From contig DVOM01000017.1 of assembly GCA_018713605.1 (NCBI GenBank), forward strand, positions 1 through 64,000: DNA of 64,000 nt, written 5' to 3'. The position numbers and the translations under genes are program-made. Position 1 is the stretch's first letter. Every line of letters begins with the position of its first letter. Origin of the DNA: Scatacola_A faecigallinarum. Its GTDB lineage: Bacteria > Pseudomonadota > Alphaproteobacteria > RF32 > CAG-239. Below are positions 43,479 to 52,275 of this stretch, in pieces. A model generated the notes under the pieces. That model did not search any database. It worked only from the letters and a program-made list of their open reading frames with translations, and was not told where the DNA came from.

Positions 43479-44429
43479 AAGATAAAACTTCAAAAATCAG
43501 CCCGGTTTGATTGGTTTCAGGTCGGGCTTATCTTTTACCTGTTTTATCAAATCCGCTTGTTTACGGGCTGTTTATGACTCAATGGGATATGTTAAACCTA
43601 ATTAAAATTGTAAATGAGGTTGTAAAAAATAAATTGTCGTTAATGTCAAAAACTTTTACAATCTATTGTCCTTGAAGTCATGAAGTTAAATTAACCTCTG
43701 CCAAAATTTACATAAGTTGCGATTGCCGCGCCATACATAATAATAACCTATTCACAATGTTTTATAACTATCAAAAGAATTTGATATTGTTGTATTGTCG
43801 CGATTCTTTGGGAATGTAAAGCCATTTTTCAATAATTTTAAATATCTTGTTTTTTGATTGCAGGACTCAATAGATTTATTTGATATAGGCTTGCTTAGAT
43901 TTTTGTTAAACGGCTTGTTACGGGTTGTTTTATGCTTGTTTATGGAAGTGTTTTGGTTGCGATTTATATATTTTAAGACATTTGAAGATAAAAACGATTC
44001 TATTCATATAGTTTATAATTATTATGTATTCGGTTTTATGTATTTTATCTAAATGTCATAACTCCTTATTTTTTTACACTCAATTTTCATATATATTACT
44101 TATATGATGGTATAATATCAAATTTATTTTTGCACCATTTAACTATGGAAATAAAGCCTTTGTAAGTACGTTGACTTTGTTTTTTCTTATGAATTTTCTG
44201 TTTTTTTCGCAACAGATTAAAAAAGTTATTGTCGTTGACGACACAAACTTAAATATCCATGACCTGTGACCTAGCTATGTCATAGGTTAGGAGAATGTTT
44301 CTCTACTGAAAAATGCCTTCCTTTATACAATCAACCTATATAAGAGGCGCCTTTTTTAGCTTATTTTATCAAAAATATTTTTTTCATAATTGGCTTTACG
44401 TCTTTATTCAATCCCGGCATATAATTATT
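43479..44429. other. 950-base AT-rich stretch without a supported gene
   Basis: A stem GCCCGGT / ..CGGGC near 43500-43528 may end the upstream cluster. A 64-residue hydrophobic frame at 43858 lacks an RBS. Near 44265-44291 there are repeated GACCT words and the inverted pair ACCTA / TAGGT. The words AAATTAACCT / AGGTTAATT occur here (43684) and at 37931 and 44669. Nothing more can be supported. Confidence 0.35.
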
Positions 44430-44594
44430 ATGACTGATACATTTAACAAAATAGAAGAAGAATTGTCGCGTTATTATCCCGATATTACGGATGATGATGT
44501 CGAAAAGCTTATCACATTTTTTAAGTTAAGTGCCAAAGCTATCTATGAAGCTAAAAGAGCAGAAAATCCATTAAATGACATCAATGACAGTTAA
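44430..44594 (+). CDS. Small acidic helical protein
   Basis: 54 residues starting MTDTFNKIEEELSRYYPDIT; helical and acidic. The frame extends back to 44313 but that part is hydrophobic and lacks an RBS. No family recognised. It lies 200 bases before the large serine recombinase and may be an accessory (excisionase-like) factor, although no DNA-binding motif is evident. Confidence 0.5.
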   Translation: MTDTFNKIEEELSRYYPDITDDDVEKLITFFKLSAKAIYEAKRAENPLNDINDS

Positions 44595-44790
44595 TCATAA
44601 AGCCAACCTCTTCTCCTTAAAGTGAAGAAGTTAACATCCAACCTCATTTATTTTGCAAATTAGGTTAATTGCTTGAAATATCAGCAATTTGTTAGTAAAA
44701 AAACTGCAAAATGACGCATTTTTTTGCGTACATTCCCAAAATAACACGACATAATAACATTATCGGACTAATTTTAAGGAGTAATTTGTT

Positions 44791-46230
44791 ATGTCTAGAA
44801 AGAATAAATATCAAAATATCGCGGATGAAGAATGTAAACAGGCTGTTATTTTTGCACGTGTCTCATCGGAAGAACAGAAGAAAGGCGCTTCTATTGACGC
44901 ACAGCTTAAAACGGTTATTGATTACTGCGATAATCGCAAGTTTAAGATTTTAGATAAATTCTCTATTGTGGAGAGTTCAACGCGAGGCGGTCGTATCAAA
45001 TTTTATGAAATGTTGGAATATGTCAAGCAACAAAAACACAAAACTGCCATCGTTGTAAATTGTGTAGATAGATTGCAGCGTGGCTATAAAGAATGTGTTG
45101 AGCTTGATGATTTAAGAAAACAAGGCAGAATAGAGATACATTTTTATAAAGAAGGCTTTTATTTGCATAAAGACAGTACCTCTTCGGATATATTGCGTTG
45201 GGACATGGGTGTGTTATCCGCTAAAATGTATGTAGGCTCATTAAGAGATAATGTCATCAGAAGTCAGGAATATAAAAGAGAAAACGGACAATGGCAATCT
45301 TGCGCTCCGGTCGGTTATTTAAATATATCCAAAACCAAAACGACTCCGGCAGACATTGTTATAGATGAAGAGAGAGCACCAAAGGTTAAAAGACTTTTCG
45401 AAGAATATGCCAAAGGCGGACGAACTTTGCAAGACATTACCAATCTAGCCAGAACCTTAGGATTATCTTCTAAAATGTGTCGTGTAAATAAAACAATCAG
45501 CCGGGCACAAATTCAAAATATTCTTAAAAACACCTTTTATATTGGATATTTCACGCAAAAAGGCAAAGTTTATAAGCATAATTATCCGCTTTTTATTGAT
45601 GAAGATTTATTCCGTATTGTCCAGGATACAATGGAAGGAAGAAAACGGGCGCCAAGCAAATTATATTATGGCGATAAGCAATATATCTTTACCGGTTTAG
45701 TTAGATGTGGTTGTTGCGGCAGTTTAATGACTTGTGAGACTAAAGTAAAAGATGAAAATCATTCCTATAATTATCTTAAATGCAATAAATTACGTTCAAA
45801 ATGCAGTCAAAAACCATTAAATGAAACCAAAATCTTAAAACAGCTGGAAAATGAGCTTTGCTTACCTCTTGCCATCAGTGATGATATGTTGAAAAATATT
45901 AAGGCGGAAGTTAAAAAGCGGCTTAAAGAAGAAAATATCAATACAGCCAATCTTAAACGTGACATTACAATAAAGCTGCATGACCTTGACGAACAGATAA
46001 AAACCTTATTTCGTGGCTATATCCAAGGCAAATGTGATGAAAAAATGTATAATGAACTTAAAACCGAGATTGAACTGGAAAAAGAAAAGCTTCAAAAAGA
46101 TATGGACAGATACCTTGAGATTGATACTGAAACAGATGAAATCTTGGCAAATATTGCTGAAGTGGCTGCAAATGTTGGAAAATTCTTAAAAAGTCCGATT
46201 ATTTCACAAAAAAGAGACATTTTAAATTAA
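44791..46230 (+). CDS. Large serine recombinase (integrase) with broken C-terminus
   Basis: 479 residues. Resolvase-type catalytic domain (IFARVSSEEQKKGAS, active Ser about 25), a recombinase domain (about 175-275; APVGYLN, NTFYIGYF) and a zinc ribbon (RCGCCGSLM...CNKLRSKC), then a coiled coil. The frame stops at DILN. Downstream, in two other frames, come LSDCKTDGKIFVF and then PFDRLLKTPEINKWCRWQE, the sequence expected to finish such an integrase. Each shift is repaired by one extra T in a T run, so the gene has lost two bases. The catalytic part is intact; activity is doubtful. AAGGAG precedes ATG. Confidence 0.88.
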   Translation: MSRKNKYQNIADEECKQAVIFARVSSEEQKKGASIDAQLKTVIDYCDNRKFKILDKFSIVESSTRGGRIKFYEMLEYVKQQKHKTAIVVNCVDRLQRGYKECVELDDLRKQGRIEIHFYKEGFYLHKDSTSSDILRWDMGVLSAKMYVGSLRDNVIRSQEYKRENGQWQSCAPVGYLNISKTKTTPADIVIDEERAPKVKRLFEEYAKGGRTLQDITNLARTLGLSSKMCRVNKTISRAQIQNILKNTFYIGYFTQKGKVYKHNYPLFIDEDLFRIVQDTMEGRKRAPSKLYYGDKQYIFTGLVRCGCCGSLMTCETKVKDENHSYNYLKCNKLRSKCSQKPLNETKILKQLENELCLPLAISDDMLKNIKAEVKKRLKEENINTANLKRDITIKLHDLDEQIKTLFRGYIQGKCDEKMYNELKTEIELEKEKLQKDMDRYLEIDTETDEILANIAEVAANVGKFLKSPIISQKRDILN

Positions 46231-46342
46231 TATTATCGGACTGCAAAACTGATGGAAAAATCTTTGTTTTTCAATAGCTAAACCATTCGACAGACTACTA
46301 AAAACGCCAGAAATTAACAAATGGTGCCGCTGGCAAGAATGT
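46231..46342 (+). pseudogene. Frameshifted 3' end of the large serine recombinase
   Basis: Continuation of the recombinase in shifted frames (LSDCKTDGK from 46233; PFDRLL from 46283). The last codons WCRWQE are encoded by the 21-bp duplicate of the tRNA-Thr 3' end, placing the attachment core at the end of the integrase gene. Confidence 0.7.
46320..46340. repeat. att-like duplicate of the tRNA-Thr 3' end
   Basis: 21 bases identical to 46527-46547, which is the 3' end of tRNA-Thr plus two flanking bases. It lies directly at the 3' end of the integrase gene, as expected for an attL/attR core. Confidence 0.75.
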
Positions 46343-46492
46343 AAATTCCCATTGCTTAAAAGCAACGGGTCCCTTTCGCGTCGTAAGGTTCAAACTTCGT
46401 ATTTCACTAAGCTATTCGCTAAGTTCAACACTCGTTTTCACCAACTACCCGCTCCGGACGTTGCTTCGCAAGTCTGTCCTCGCCCAATAACC
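46341..46492. other. Spacer between the two att-like copies
   Basis: A mixed-composition segment of about 150 bases without a gene; short inverted words (TTGCTTAAAAGCAA, AGCTATTCGCTAAG) are present. It could be a remnant of a second insertion or a tandem duplication downstream of the tRNA. Confidence 0.35.
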
Positions 46493-46526
46493 ATTAAAAA
46501 AGCCCTCCATAAAGGAAGGCTTTTTT
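46493..46526 (-). terminator. Terminator of tRNA-Thr
   Basis: Stem AAAAAAGCC / GGCTTTTTT with CCTCC..GGAGG-like inner part, directly after the tRNA CCA on the minus strand. Confidence 0.78.
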
Positions 46527-46528
46527 AA

Positions 46529-46603
46529 TGGTGCCGCTGGCAAGAATCGGACTTGCGACCCCGTCATTACCAATGACGTGCTCTACCACTGAGCTACAGC
46601 GGC
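46529..46603 (-). tRNA. tRNA-Thr (anticodon GGT), CCA encoded
   Basis: On the minus strand: acceptor GCCGCTG/CAGCGGC, D-arm GCTC/GAGC, anticodon stem CGTCA/TGACG with loop TTGGTAA (anticodon GGT), T-arm GCAAG/CTTGC with loop TCCGATT, and an encoded CCA. It marks the right border of the AT-rich accessory region. Confidence 0.95.
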
Positions 46604-46765
46604 GACAACTGAAAGAAAACATACAGATTATAAAAATAAAAATCAAGTATATTTTTCATTTTTTGTGAATTTTTTTATACATTCGCCAACAGGCATAAAA
46701 TTTGGTGCAAAAATAAAAAATTAGGTTATGATAAAAATATGTTTTCATAAATAAAGGTTCTAATC

Positions 46766-47485
46766 ATGAAATATTCAACTGCTGCGTTAAAAGAAAAAAT
46801 TCGTTCCTGGTTTGCCGAACCTCAGGGCAAAGCGCGCATCGCCTGTCAGGTTTTTGCCGTTTTGCTGGGGCTGGCCGCTCTTTTGATGATTATTGCATCC
46901 GTGGCTTACGGCTCCGTTATTGGACTGTTGGTATCGTTGCTGGTCGCGCCGCTGCTGATTTTGCTGCCGTTTTATTTTTATCATTTTTTCCGTACCATGC
47001 TGCATGGTGTTGCCGACAAACAGATTCGGCATCGCGAGCGTGCGCGTCAGGCCGAAGAATACAATAATATGCCTTTCCGCCGGACTTTTCGCGGTATGGC
47101 TTTTTATCTGACCGGTTTCATTTTGCTCGTAACCATGCTGATGGGACTTTTGACCCAAAGTTACGACATCTTTTTTGAACTGGCGCTCATGTTGCCGATG
47201 ATGTATCTGATGTATCGCGGTTATCGCTGGATTTTTGTTTTTGCCATTTTATGGTGGACGTTTGAGAAAGGGCTGCAACTGTATGTCGCGCCCGGCAGTG
47301 CGTCAATAGCCAGTATTTTGGTTTGGTGGGCGGTTGTAACCTATGTTTATTTTCAGGCATATAAAGTCGAGGCGGTTCGCGCACGGCTTCCCGGTGCACC
47401 GCGCAAACCCTGGCTGAAAGACCTCGGCCTGGCTTTGGGGGCGTTTGTTTTACTTGCCGCCGCCCTCCATACGCTGATTTACTAG
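46766..47485 (+). CDS. Multi-helix membrane protein of unknown function
   Basis: 239 residues with about six hydrophobic helices (roughly 27-48, 50-72, 110-130, 132-150, 152-170, 178-196 and one at the C-terminus). Charged loop HRERARQAEEYN at about 87-98. No family recognised. ATG is preceded by AAAGG. It is the first core-like gene right of the accessory region. Confidence 0.72.
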   Translation: MKYSTAALKEKIRSWFAEPQGKARIACQVFAVLLGLAALLMIIASVAYGSVIGLLVSLLVAPLLILLPFYFYHFFRTMLHGVADKQIRHRERARQAEEYNNMPFRRTFRGMAFYLTGFILLVTMLMGLLTQSYDIFFELALMLPMMYLMYRGYRWIFVFAILWWTFEKGLQLYVAPGSASIASILVWWAVVTYVYFQAYKVEAVRARLPGAPRKPWLKDLGLALGAFVLLAAALHTLIY

Positions 47486-47568
47486 CCTTGTCTTGTGTCA
47501 TTTTTAGCTGGCATTTTAAATTTAAGACGTTATCTTACTCCTTGATAAGTTAATGAAGGAGAAGATAA

Positions 47569-47970
47569 ATGAAAAAAATTGTGTATGTGTTGTCTTTGTT
47601 GTTTATGATTACCGCTTGCAACGGCGATAATACGACGTTTGAGAACAACGCCTATAAACTGCGCAACGCCAAAAACGGTGCGGAAATTACGCTTGGTTTT
47701 GACGGCAAGGACAAGCGCTTTTTCGGCCGTTCGGCAATTAACCGCTATTTCGGAACTTATAAAACCGAGGGCGACAGGCTGACTTTTGGCCCTGCCGGTT
47801 CGACCATGATGGCCGGTCCCGGACATCTGATGGCCGCCGAACGCGAATATATGCAGTTTCTGCCGCAGGTTGCCACCTATCGTCTGGACGGCAACCGCCT
47901 GATTCTGAGCAAGGCTAACGGCGAAAGCATGGTTTTTGAAAGAACCGGGAAAGCGTCGTCGCTTGAATAA
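47569..47970 (+). CDS. META-domain (HslJ-like) lipoprotein
   Basis: 133 residues. Lipobox MITAC (Cys about 17) indicates a lipid anchor. The remainder fits a META domain: RSAINRYFGTYKTEGDRLTFG, GSTMMA-, EREYMQFLPQVATYRLDGNRLIL (landmarks). Such proteins are secreted, and HslJ is linked to novobiocin and heat tolerance in E. coli; here the role is unknown. AAGGAG precedes ATG; terminator follows. Confidence 0.85.
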   Translation: MKKIVYVLSLLFMITACNGDNTTFENNAYKLRNAKNGAEITLGFDGKDKRFFGRSAINRYFGTYKTEGDRLTFGPAGSTMMAGPGHLMAAEREYMQFLPQVATYRLDGNRLILSKANGESMVFERTGKASSLE

Positions 47971-47989
47971 AAAATAATGAAACCGGAAA

Positions 47990-48018
47990 AAGGCAGGGAA
48001 CGTTCCCTGCCTTTTTTT
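47990..48018 (+). terminator. Terminator of the META-domain gene
   Basis: Stem AGGCAGGGAA / TTCCCTGCCT with T7. Confidence 0.9.
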
Positions 48019-48116
48019 GTCTTGAACCTTAAGGCTTGTTGTGCTATAAAAAGACTATTCCAAATGACTATTCTGAGATTAATTCATATAATTACAAACT
48101 TTTAAAATTAATTGTT

Positions 48117-48380
48117 ATGTGTCACGCAGCCATTCATAAAGTTCACAAATTCGGTTTAATCGGATGTGACCGGAAAATAGAGTTTTTTGACGATTTTGCT
48201 TGTATCGGCGACGCTGTCAACGCAGCCCGCAGCAATAATTCCTGCCTTGGCGTGATTGCCCGTATTCTGCGTACGGATGGGACGGTTTTTCGCGAAAGGA
48301 TAATCGTTAAAAATTCGCGCCATCAGGAATATGTCAGGCTTTTTAACGGCCGAAGCAAACATTCGACCATGAATTTTTAG
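48117..48380 (+). CDS. Small hypothetical protein
   Basis: 87 residues from ATG at 48117 (MCHAAIHKVHKFGL); the frame continues back to 48036 without support. Sequence looks protein-like (FDDFACIGDAVNAARSN, GVIARILRTDGTVFRERII), but no RBS is obvious and an antisense frame overlaps. It ends before a bidirectional terminator. Family not recognised. Confidence 0.45.
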   Translation: MCHAAIHKVHKFGLIGCDRKIEFFDDFACIGDAVNAARSNNSCLGVIARILRTDGTVFRERIIVKNSRHQEYVRLFNGRSKHSTMNF

Positions 48381-48398
48381 AACTTTTCGGCAATTAAA

Positions 48399-48438
48399 AA
48401 AGAACTCCGGTGCTTTTAGGCGCCGAAGTTCTTTTTGT
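48399..48438. terminator. Bidirectional terminator before trpS 3' end
   Basis: Stem AGAACTCCGGTGC / GCGCCGAAGTTCT, with A-rich left and T-rich right flanks. Confidence 0.78.
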
Positions 48439-48449
48439 TTTTAAAGTTT

Positions 48450-49484
48450 TTAGGCAAAAGGCGCTAAACCTTTGCCAAAAACCGCGTCTTTTAACCGCTT
48501 CAGCGTTGCCTGAGCCGTTGGTCGTGCTTTGACGGCCCCGTCCTGCAGCATATCCTCGACCTCGCTGAAATGCGCCATATAATAATTGTATTTTTCGCGC
48601 GCATCTTTAATTTCGTTAATGACAGCATCCAAGAGCATGTTCTTGATATGTCCGTAGCCGAGTTTTCCCTGCCGCAGTCCGTCGCCCATTTCCTGCAACT
48701 GAGCCGGCGTGGCGATGGATTTGTAAATTTCGTAAACCAGAATTTCTTCCGGATTTTTAGGCTCTTCCATCGGACGGGAGTCTGTTTTGATGGAGAAAAT
48801 CGCTTTTTTTATGGCCTTGTCGTCTTCAAAAAGCGGAATGACGTTGCCGTAGGATTTGCTCATTTTTCGGCCGTCAATGCCCGGAACGACGGCAACGTTT
48901 TCGTCAATGTAATAAGTCGGCAGATGCAGCAGCCGGCAGCCGTAATGCGCATTGATGGCGCCGGCGATGTCGCGGGCGATTTCCACATGCTGAACCTGAT
49001 CCCTGCCGACCGGAACGATGTCGGTATTAAAGGCCAGAATGTCGGTTGCCATTAGGGTAGGGTAGGTGTAAAGCCCCATGTTGATGCCGTCGTCGTCGGG
49101 CCTGTTGGCTTCGCGGTTTTTGTCGACGGCCGCCTTATAGGCGTGCGCTTTGTTCATGAAGCCTTTCGGCGTGTAAGCGTATAAGATGGTTGTAATTTCA
49201 TGAATTTCCGGAATGTCCGATTGCCGATAGAAAACCGATTCTTTCGGATTCAGGCCGCCGGCGAGATAAATGCAGGCGATTTCCTTCAGCTTCTGGCTCA
49301 AAACTGCCGGGTCTTTTTCGGCGTTGATGGCATGATAATCAGCGATGAACATATAATGCCGGCCGCCGGCGGCCAGAGCTTCCCTGCCGAGCTTAATCGC
49401 CGGTTTGATGGCGCCGAGATAATTGCCGAGATGCGGCGTCCCGGTCGGTTTGACGCCGGTTAAGATAACTTTCTTCTCAAACAT
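48450..49484 (-). CDS. trpS: Tryptophanyl-tRNA synthetase
   Basis: 344 residues, class I synthetase. The HIGH-equivalent PTGTPHLGNYLGAI is at 13-26, the KMSKS loop in GRKMSKSYGN near 205-214. It charges tRNA-Trp in the cytoplasm. Standard bacterial length and a clean frame. Divergently transcribed from serS, with 100 bases between. Confidence 0.96.
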   Translation of the reverse strand: MFEKKVILTGVKPTGTPHLGNYLGAIKPAIKLGREALAAGGRHYMFIADYHAINAEKDPAVLSQKLKEIACIYLAGGLNPKESVFYRQSDIPEIHEITTILYAYTPKGFMNKAHAYKAAVDKNREANRPDDDGINMGLYTYPTLMATDILAFNTDIVPVGRDQVQHVEIARDIAGAINAHYGCRLLHLPTYYIDENVAVVPGIDGRKMSKSYGNVIPLFEDDKAIKKAIFSIKTDSRPMEEPKNPEEILVYEIYKSIATPAQLQEMGDGLRQGKLGYGHIKNMLLDAVINEIKDAREKYNYYMAHFSEVEDMLQDGAVKARPTAQATLKRLKDAVFGKGLAPFA

Positions 49485-49585
49485 TTTGTTTCTATTCCTT
49501 AATTTTTTATTGTATTTATTTACAAAATTGATACTCTACCTGCAAATTTAAATCAATCAAAAACTATAAACTGGGACAGAAGAAA

Positions 49586-50875
49586 ATGTTGGATATTAAA
49601 TATATTGCCGAGCACCCGGAAGAAATTAAGGACGGGCTGGCTAAAAAAGGTTATACCAAAGAAACGCTGGACGTAGATGCGCTGATTGCCTTGTACAGGG
49701 ATATTGCGAAACTGAAAACCTCGTCTCAGGCTCTGTCCGAAGAAAAAAACAAACTCAGCAATTCGATTAAATCCGCGTCGGCCGAAGAACGTCCGGCCAT
49801 AATCGCCAAAAGCAAATCCGTCGGCGAAGAGCTGAAGGTCGAGCAGGAAAAGTTGGCTGCCGAGCAGGCCAAATTTGATGACATGATGCTGCGCATGCCG
49901 AACATGCCCAGCCCGGAAAGCCCGGTAGGCAAGGACGACAGTGAAAACGTCGTTCGCCGTAAAGTTGGCACGCCGCGCAATTTCGACTTTACGCCGCGCG
50001 ACCATGTTGAGCTGATGGAACTTAATGACTGGAGCGAATTGGAGCGCATTACCAAAGTCTGCGGTTCCCGAACCTACGCCATAAAGAACGAATTGGCCAA
50101 ACTTGAGCTTGCCATTCATATGATGGTTATCGACAAGCTGGCCGCCAACGGTTTTACGGTTATTAACGTTCCGTCGATTTCCAAGGAAAGGCCGCTTTAC
50201 GGACAGGGTTATCTGCCTTTTTCCCGTGACGAAATTTACTATATGCCCGAAGATGATATTTATCTTTCCGGCACGGCCGAACTGATATTAAACTCTCTGC
50301 GCGCCGACGAGCTGCTGAACGAAAACGAACTGCCGATTCTTTATGCCGGTTTTTCGCCCTGTTTCCGCCGCGAAGCCGGTGCCGCGGGAAAGGATACCCG
50401 CGGCCTGACCCGTGTTCACCAGTTTATGAAGACCGAACAGTTTGTCATCTGCAAAAATGACATCGCCGAAAGCGAAAAATGGCATCAGAAGCTGTTAGCC
50501 ATTTCCGAAGAGGTTTTGCAGGATTTGGAACTGCCGTATCAGGTGCTGGAAGTCTGCACCGGCGACATGGGCGCGCCCAAGTACCGTCAGTACGATTTGG
50601 AAGCCTGGGTGCCGACTCAGAACTGTTACCGCGAAACGCACAGCTGTTCGAACATTACCGACTGGCAGGCTCGCCGCACCAATCTGCGCTATCGCGACAA
50701 TGCCGACGGCAGGGTCAAATATGCGTTCACGCTGAATAACACCGGCATTGCCACGCCGCGCGCGCTGGTTCCGTTTTTGGAAAACCATCAGCAGGCCGAC
50801 GGTACGGTGCGGATTCCCGAAAAGCTGCAGCCTTATATGGGCGGCAGAAAATTCATCGGCAAAAATGCCCGTTAA
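49586..50875 (+). CDS. serS: Seryl-tRNA synthetase
   Basis: 429 residues. N-terminal coiled-coil arm (about 30-105) that grips the tRNA long arm, then the class II core with motif 2 FSPCFRREAGAAGKDTRGL (about 253-271) and motif 3 near GIATPRALVPFLENHQ. It charges tRNA-Ser. First gene of a + strand run continuing to 56938. Confidence 0.96.
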   Translation: MLDIKYIAEHPEEIKDGLAKKGYTKETLDVDALIALYRDIAKLKTSSQALSEEKNKLSNSIKSASAEERPAIIAKSKSVGEELKVEQEKLAAEQAKFDDMMLRMPNMPSPESPVGKDDSENVVRRKVGTPRNFDFTPRDHVELMELNDWSELERITKVCGSRTYAIKNELAKLELAIHMMVIDKLAANGFTVINVPSISKERPLYGQGYLPFSRDEIYYMPEDDIYLSGTAELILNSLRADELLNENELPILYAGFSPCFRREAGAAGKDTRGLTRVHQFMKTEQFVICKNDIAESEKWHQKLLAISEEVLQDLELPYQVLEVCTGDMGAPKYRQYDLEAWVPTQNCYRETHSCSNITDWQARRTNLRYRDNADGRVKYAFTLNNTGIATPRALVPFLENHQQADGTVRIPEKLQPYMGGRKFIGKNAR

Positions 50876-50919
50876 AAGATTCAAGCCCGGTTCTGCCGGG
50901 TTTAACTTTCAAAAAAACG

Positions 50920-51558
50920 ATGAAGAACGCCCTGAAAATTGTAGAATTTATGAAAACCGTCGAACAGCTTTGTCTGGTCGAACGCGACAATTTGATGAGT
51001 TCCGGCCGTCAGAAAACCGATGCAGACCATATTTTCAAACTGGCTTTTCTGGTGCTGATGATTCATCCGTATCTGAAAAGGCCGGCTGATTGTGCCAAAA
51101 TGCTGGAATTGGCGCTGGTTCATGATTTGGTTGAAGCCCGCACCGGCGATTATTCTCTTTCGGCGCAGACGGCGCGCCCCGAATTGAAGGCACGCAAAAA
51201 AGCGGCCGAAAAAGAAGCGATTCTTTATTATCGTTCGGTTTTGCCGCCGCCCTTGAATGAACGGGTTTACGGCTTATTTATGGAATATGAGGCGCGTGAA
51301 ACCCGCGAAGCGAAACTGGTCTGGATTCTTGACAAACTGGAGGCCAATCTGCAGGCTAACCGCTATCATGACGGCGACGTCCGTTATTGGGCTGACTGCG
51401 ATAACGGTACCTGGTATTATCAAAGCGCCGTTGCCAAAAAGCCGCAGATTGCGGAGCAGGAAGAAGAAATCCTGACCGAGCTGGAAGAAATCATCATCAA
51501 CATTTCAAAGGAAAACATGGAAAAATGCGGTATCCGAAGCTGCATGCGGACAAACTGA
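50920..51558 (+). CDS. HD-domain 5'-nucleotidase-like hydrolase (YfbR/HDDC2 type)
   Basis: 212 residues. HD motifs: TDADHIFKLAFL (His about 37), VHDLVEART (His-Asp about 67-68) and WILDKLEAN (Asp about 127). Relatives dephosphorylate deoxynucleoside 5'-monophosphates. The RBS is weak, and a small hairpin AGCCCGG/CCGGGTT separates it from serS. The 3' end overlaps the HAD gene by 34 bases in another frame. Confidence 0.82.
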   Translation: MKNALKIVEFMKTVEQLCLVERDNLMSSGRQKTDADHIFKLAFLVLMIHPYLKRPADCAKMLELALVHDLVEARTGDYSLSAQTARPELKARKKAAEKEAILYYRSVLPPPLNERVYGLFMEYEARETREAKLVWILDKLEANLQANRYHDGDVRYWADCDNGTWYYQSAVAKKPQIAEQEEEILTELEEIIINISKENMEKCGIRSCMRTN

Positions 51559-52205
51559 AAATCGTAATCTTCGACTGGGACAACACGTTGGCCGAAACCC
51601 GGACGCCGCTGATTTATGCGGTTAACCGGGTTTTGAAGGAATATGGTTTGCCGGAATGGAAAGAAGTTAAGAAGCTGCGCGACAACAACCTGTCTTTCCG
51701 TGACAATTTTCCCCGTATTTTCGGCAGTCGGGCAGATGAGGCCTATCGGAAATATGCCGAAATCTATCTTCGCAGCGTCGCCGGACTCATTTCAACCTTT
51801 GCCGGCACGCATGAGGTTCTGTCCTGGCTGAAACGCCGCCATGTCCGCCTGGCGATAATGACGAATAAGGACCGCCGCCTGCTTGAATTTGAACTGCCGC
51901 TTTTGTTTCGTCCGGATATTTTTGACCGGGTGGTCTGCGGTCACGAGGCCCTGCACGACAAACCCTATCCCGAACACGCGTTGTATACCCTCAGAGGATT
52001 TGTCGAACCGGCGGACGTTTCGCCGGAAACGGTCTGGATTGTCGGCGACAGCCCGCAGGACAGTGTCTGCGCCTGTGCAGTCAATGCCCTGCCGATTCGT
52101 ATAGGTCATCCGATATGGGGTGACGAGGAAGAATATGCCGAAAACATCCTGCATTATGACACGTTTTTGGATTTTTATCATGATTTGCAGGAAATCAGAG
52201 CTTAA
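51525..52205 (+). CDS. HAD-family phosphatase (Gph-like)
   Basis: 226 residues. HAD motifs: IFDWDNTLAET (nucleophile Asp about 17), IMTNK (motif II), DKPYP (motif III Lys) and VGDSPQD (motif IV). The cap domain is helical, as in phosphoglycolate phosphatases. Substrate unknown. It starts inside the preceding HD gene, so expression is coupled; a nucleotide or sugar-phosphate role beside the HD phosphohydrolase is plausible. Confidence 0.86.
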   Translation: MRYPKLHADKLKIVIFDWDNTLAETRTPLIYAVNRVLKEYGLPEWKEVKKLRDNNLSFRDNFPRIFGSRADEAYRKYAEIYLRSVAGLISTFAGTHEVLSWLKRRHVRLAIMTNKDRRLLEFELPLLFRPDIFDRVVCGHEALHDKPYPEHALYTLRGFVEPADVSPETVWIVGDSPQDSVCACAVNALPIRIGHPIWGDEEEYAENILHYDTFLDFYHDLQEIRA

Positions 52206-52275
52206 TTAGCAAAATTTTAAGTTCCTGCGCCTTAAACTTTCCGCAAAAGTTTTCATCTTTTCGGGGGCGCCGGCT

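Noticed and set aside
43858..44052. Hydrophobic 64-codon frame in the accessory region
   Set aside because: No RBS, AT-driven composition, no family; likely chance.
44711..44953. 80-codon plus frame overlapping the recombinase start
   Set aside because: Different frame from the clear recombinase, no RBS.
34000..46600. CRISPR array in the accessory region
   Set aside because: No regularly spaced repeats and no cas genes on either strand.
48036..48116. Upstream extension of the small gene at 48117
   Set aside because: No RBS and low-complexity residues; the ATG at 48117 gives a more plausible protein, though still uncertain.
50479..50739. 86-codon frame inside serS
   Set aside because: Shadow of the serS reading frame without independent support.
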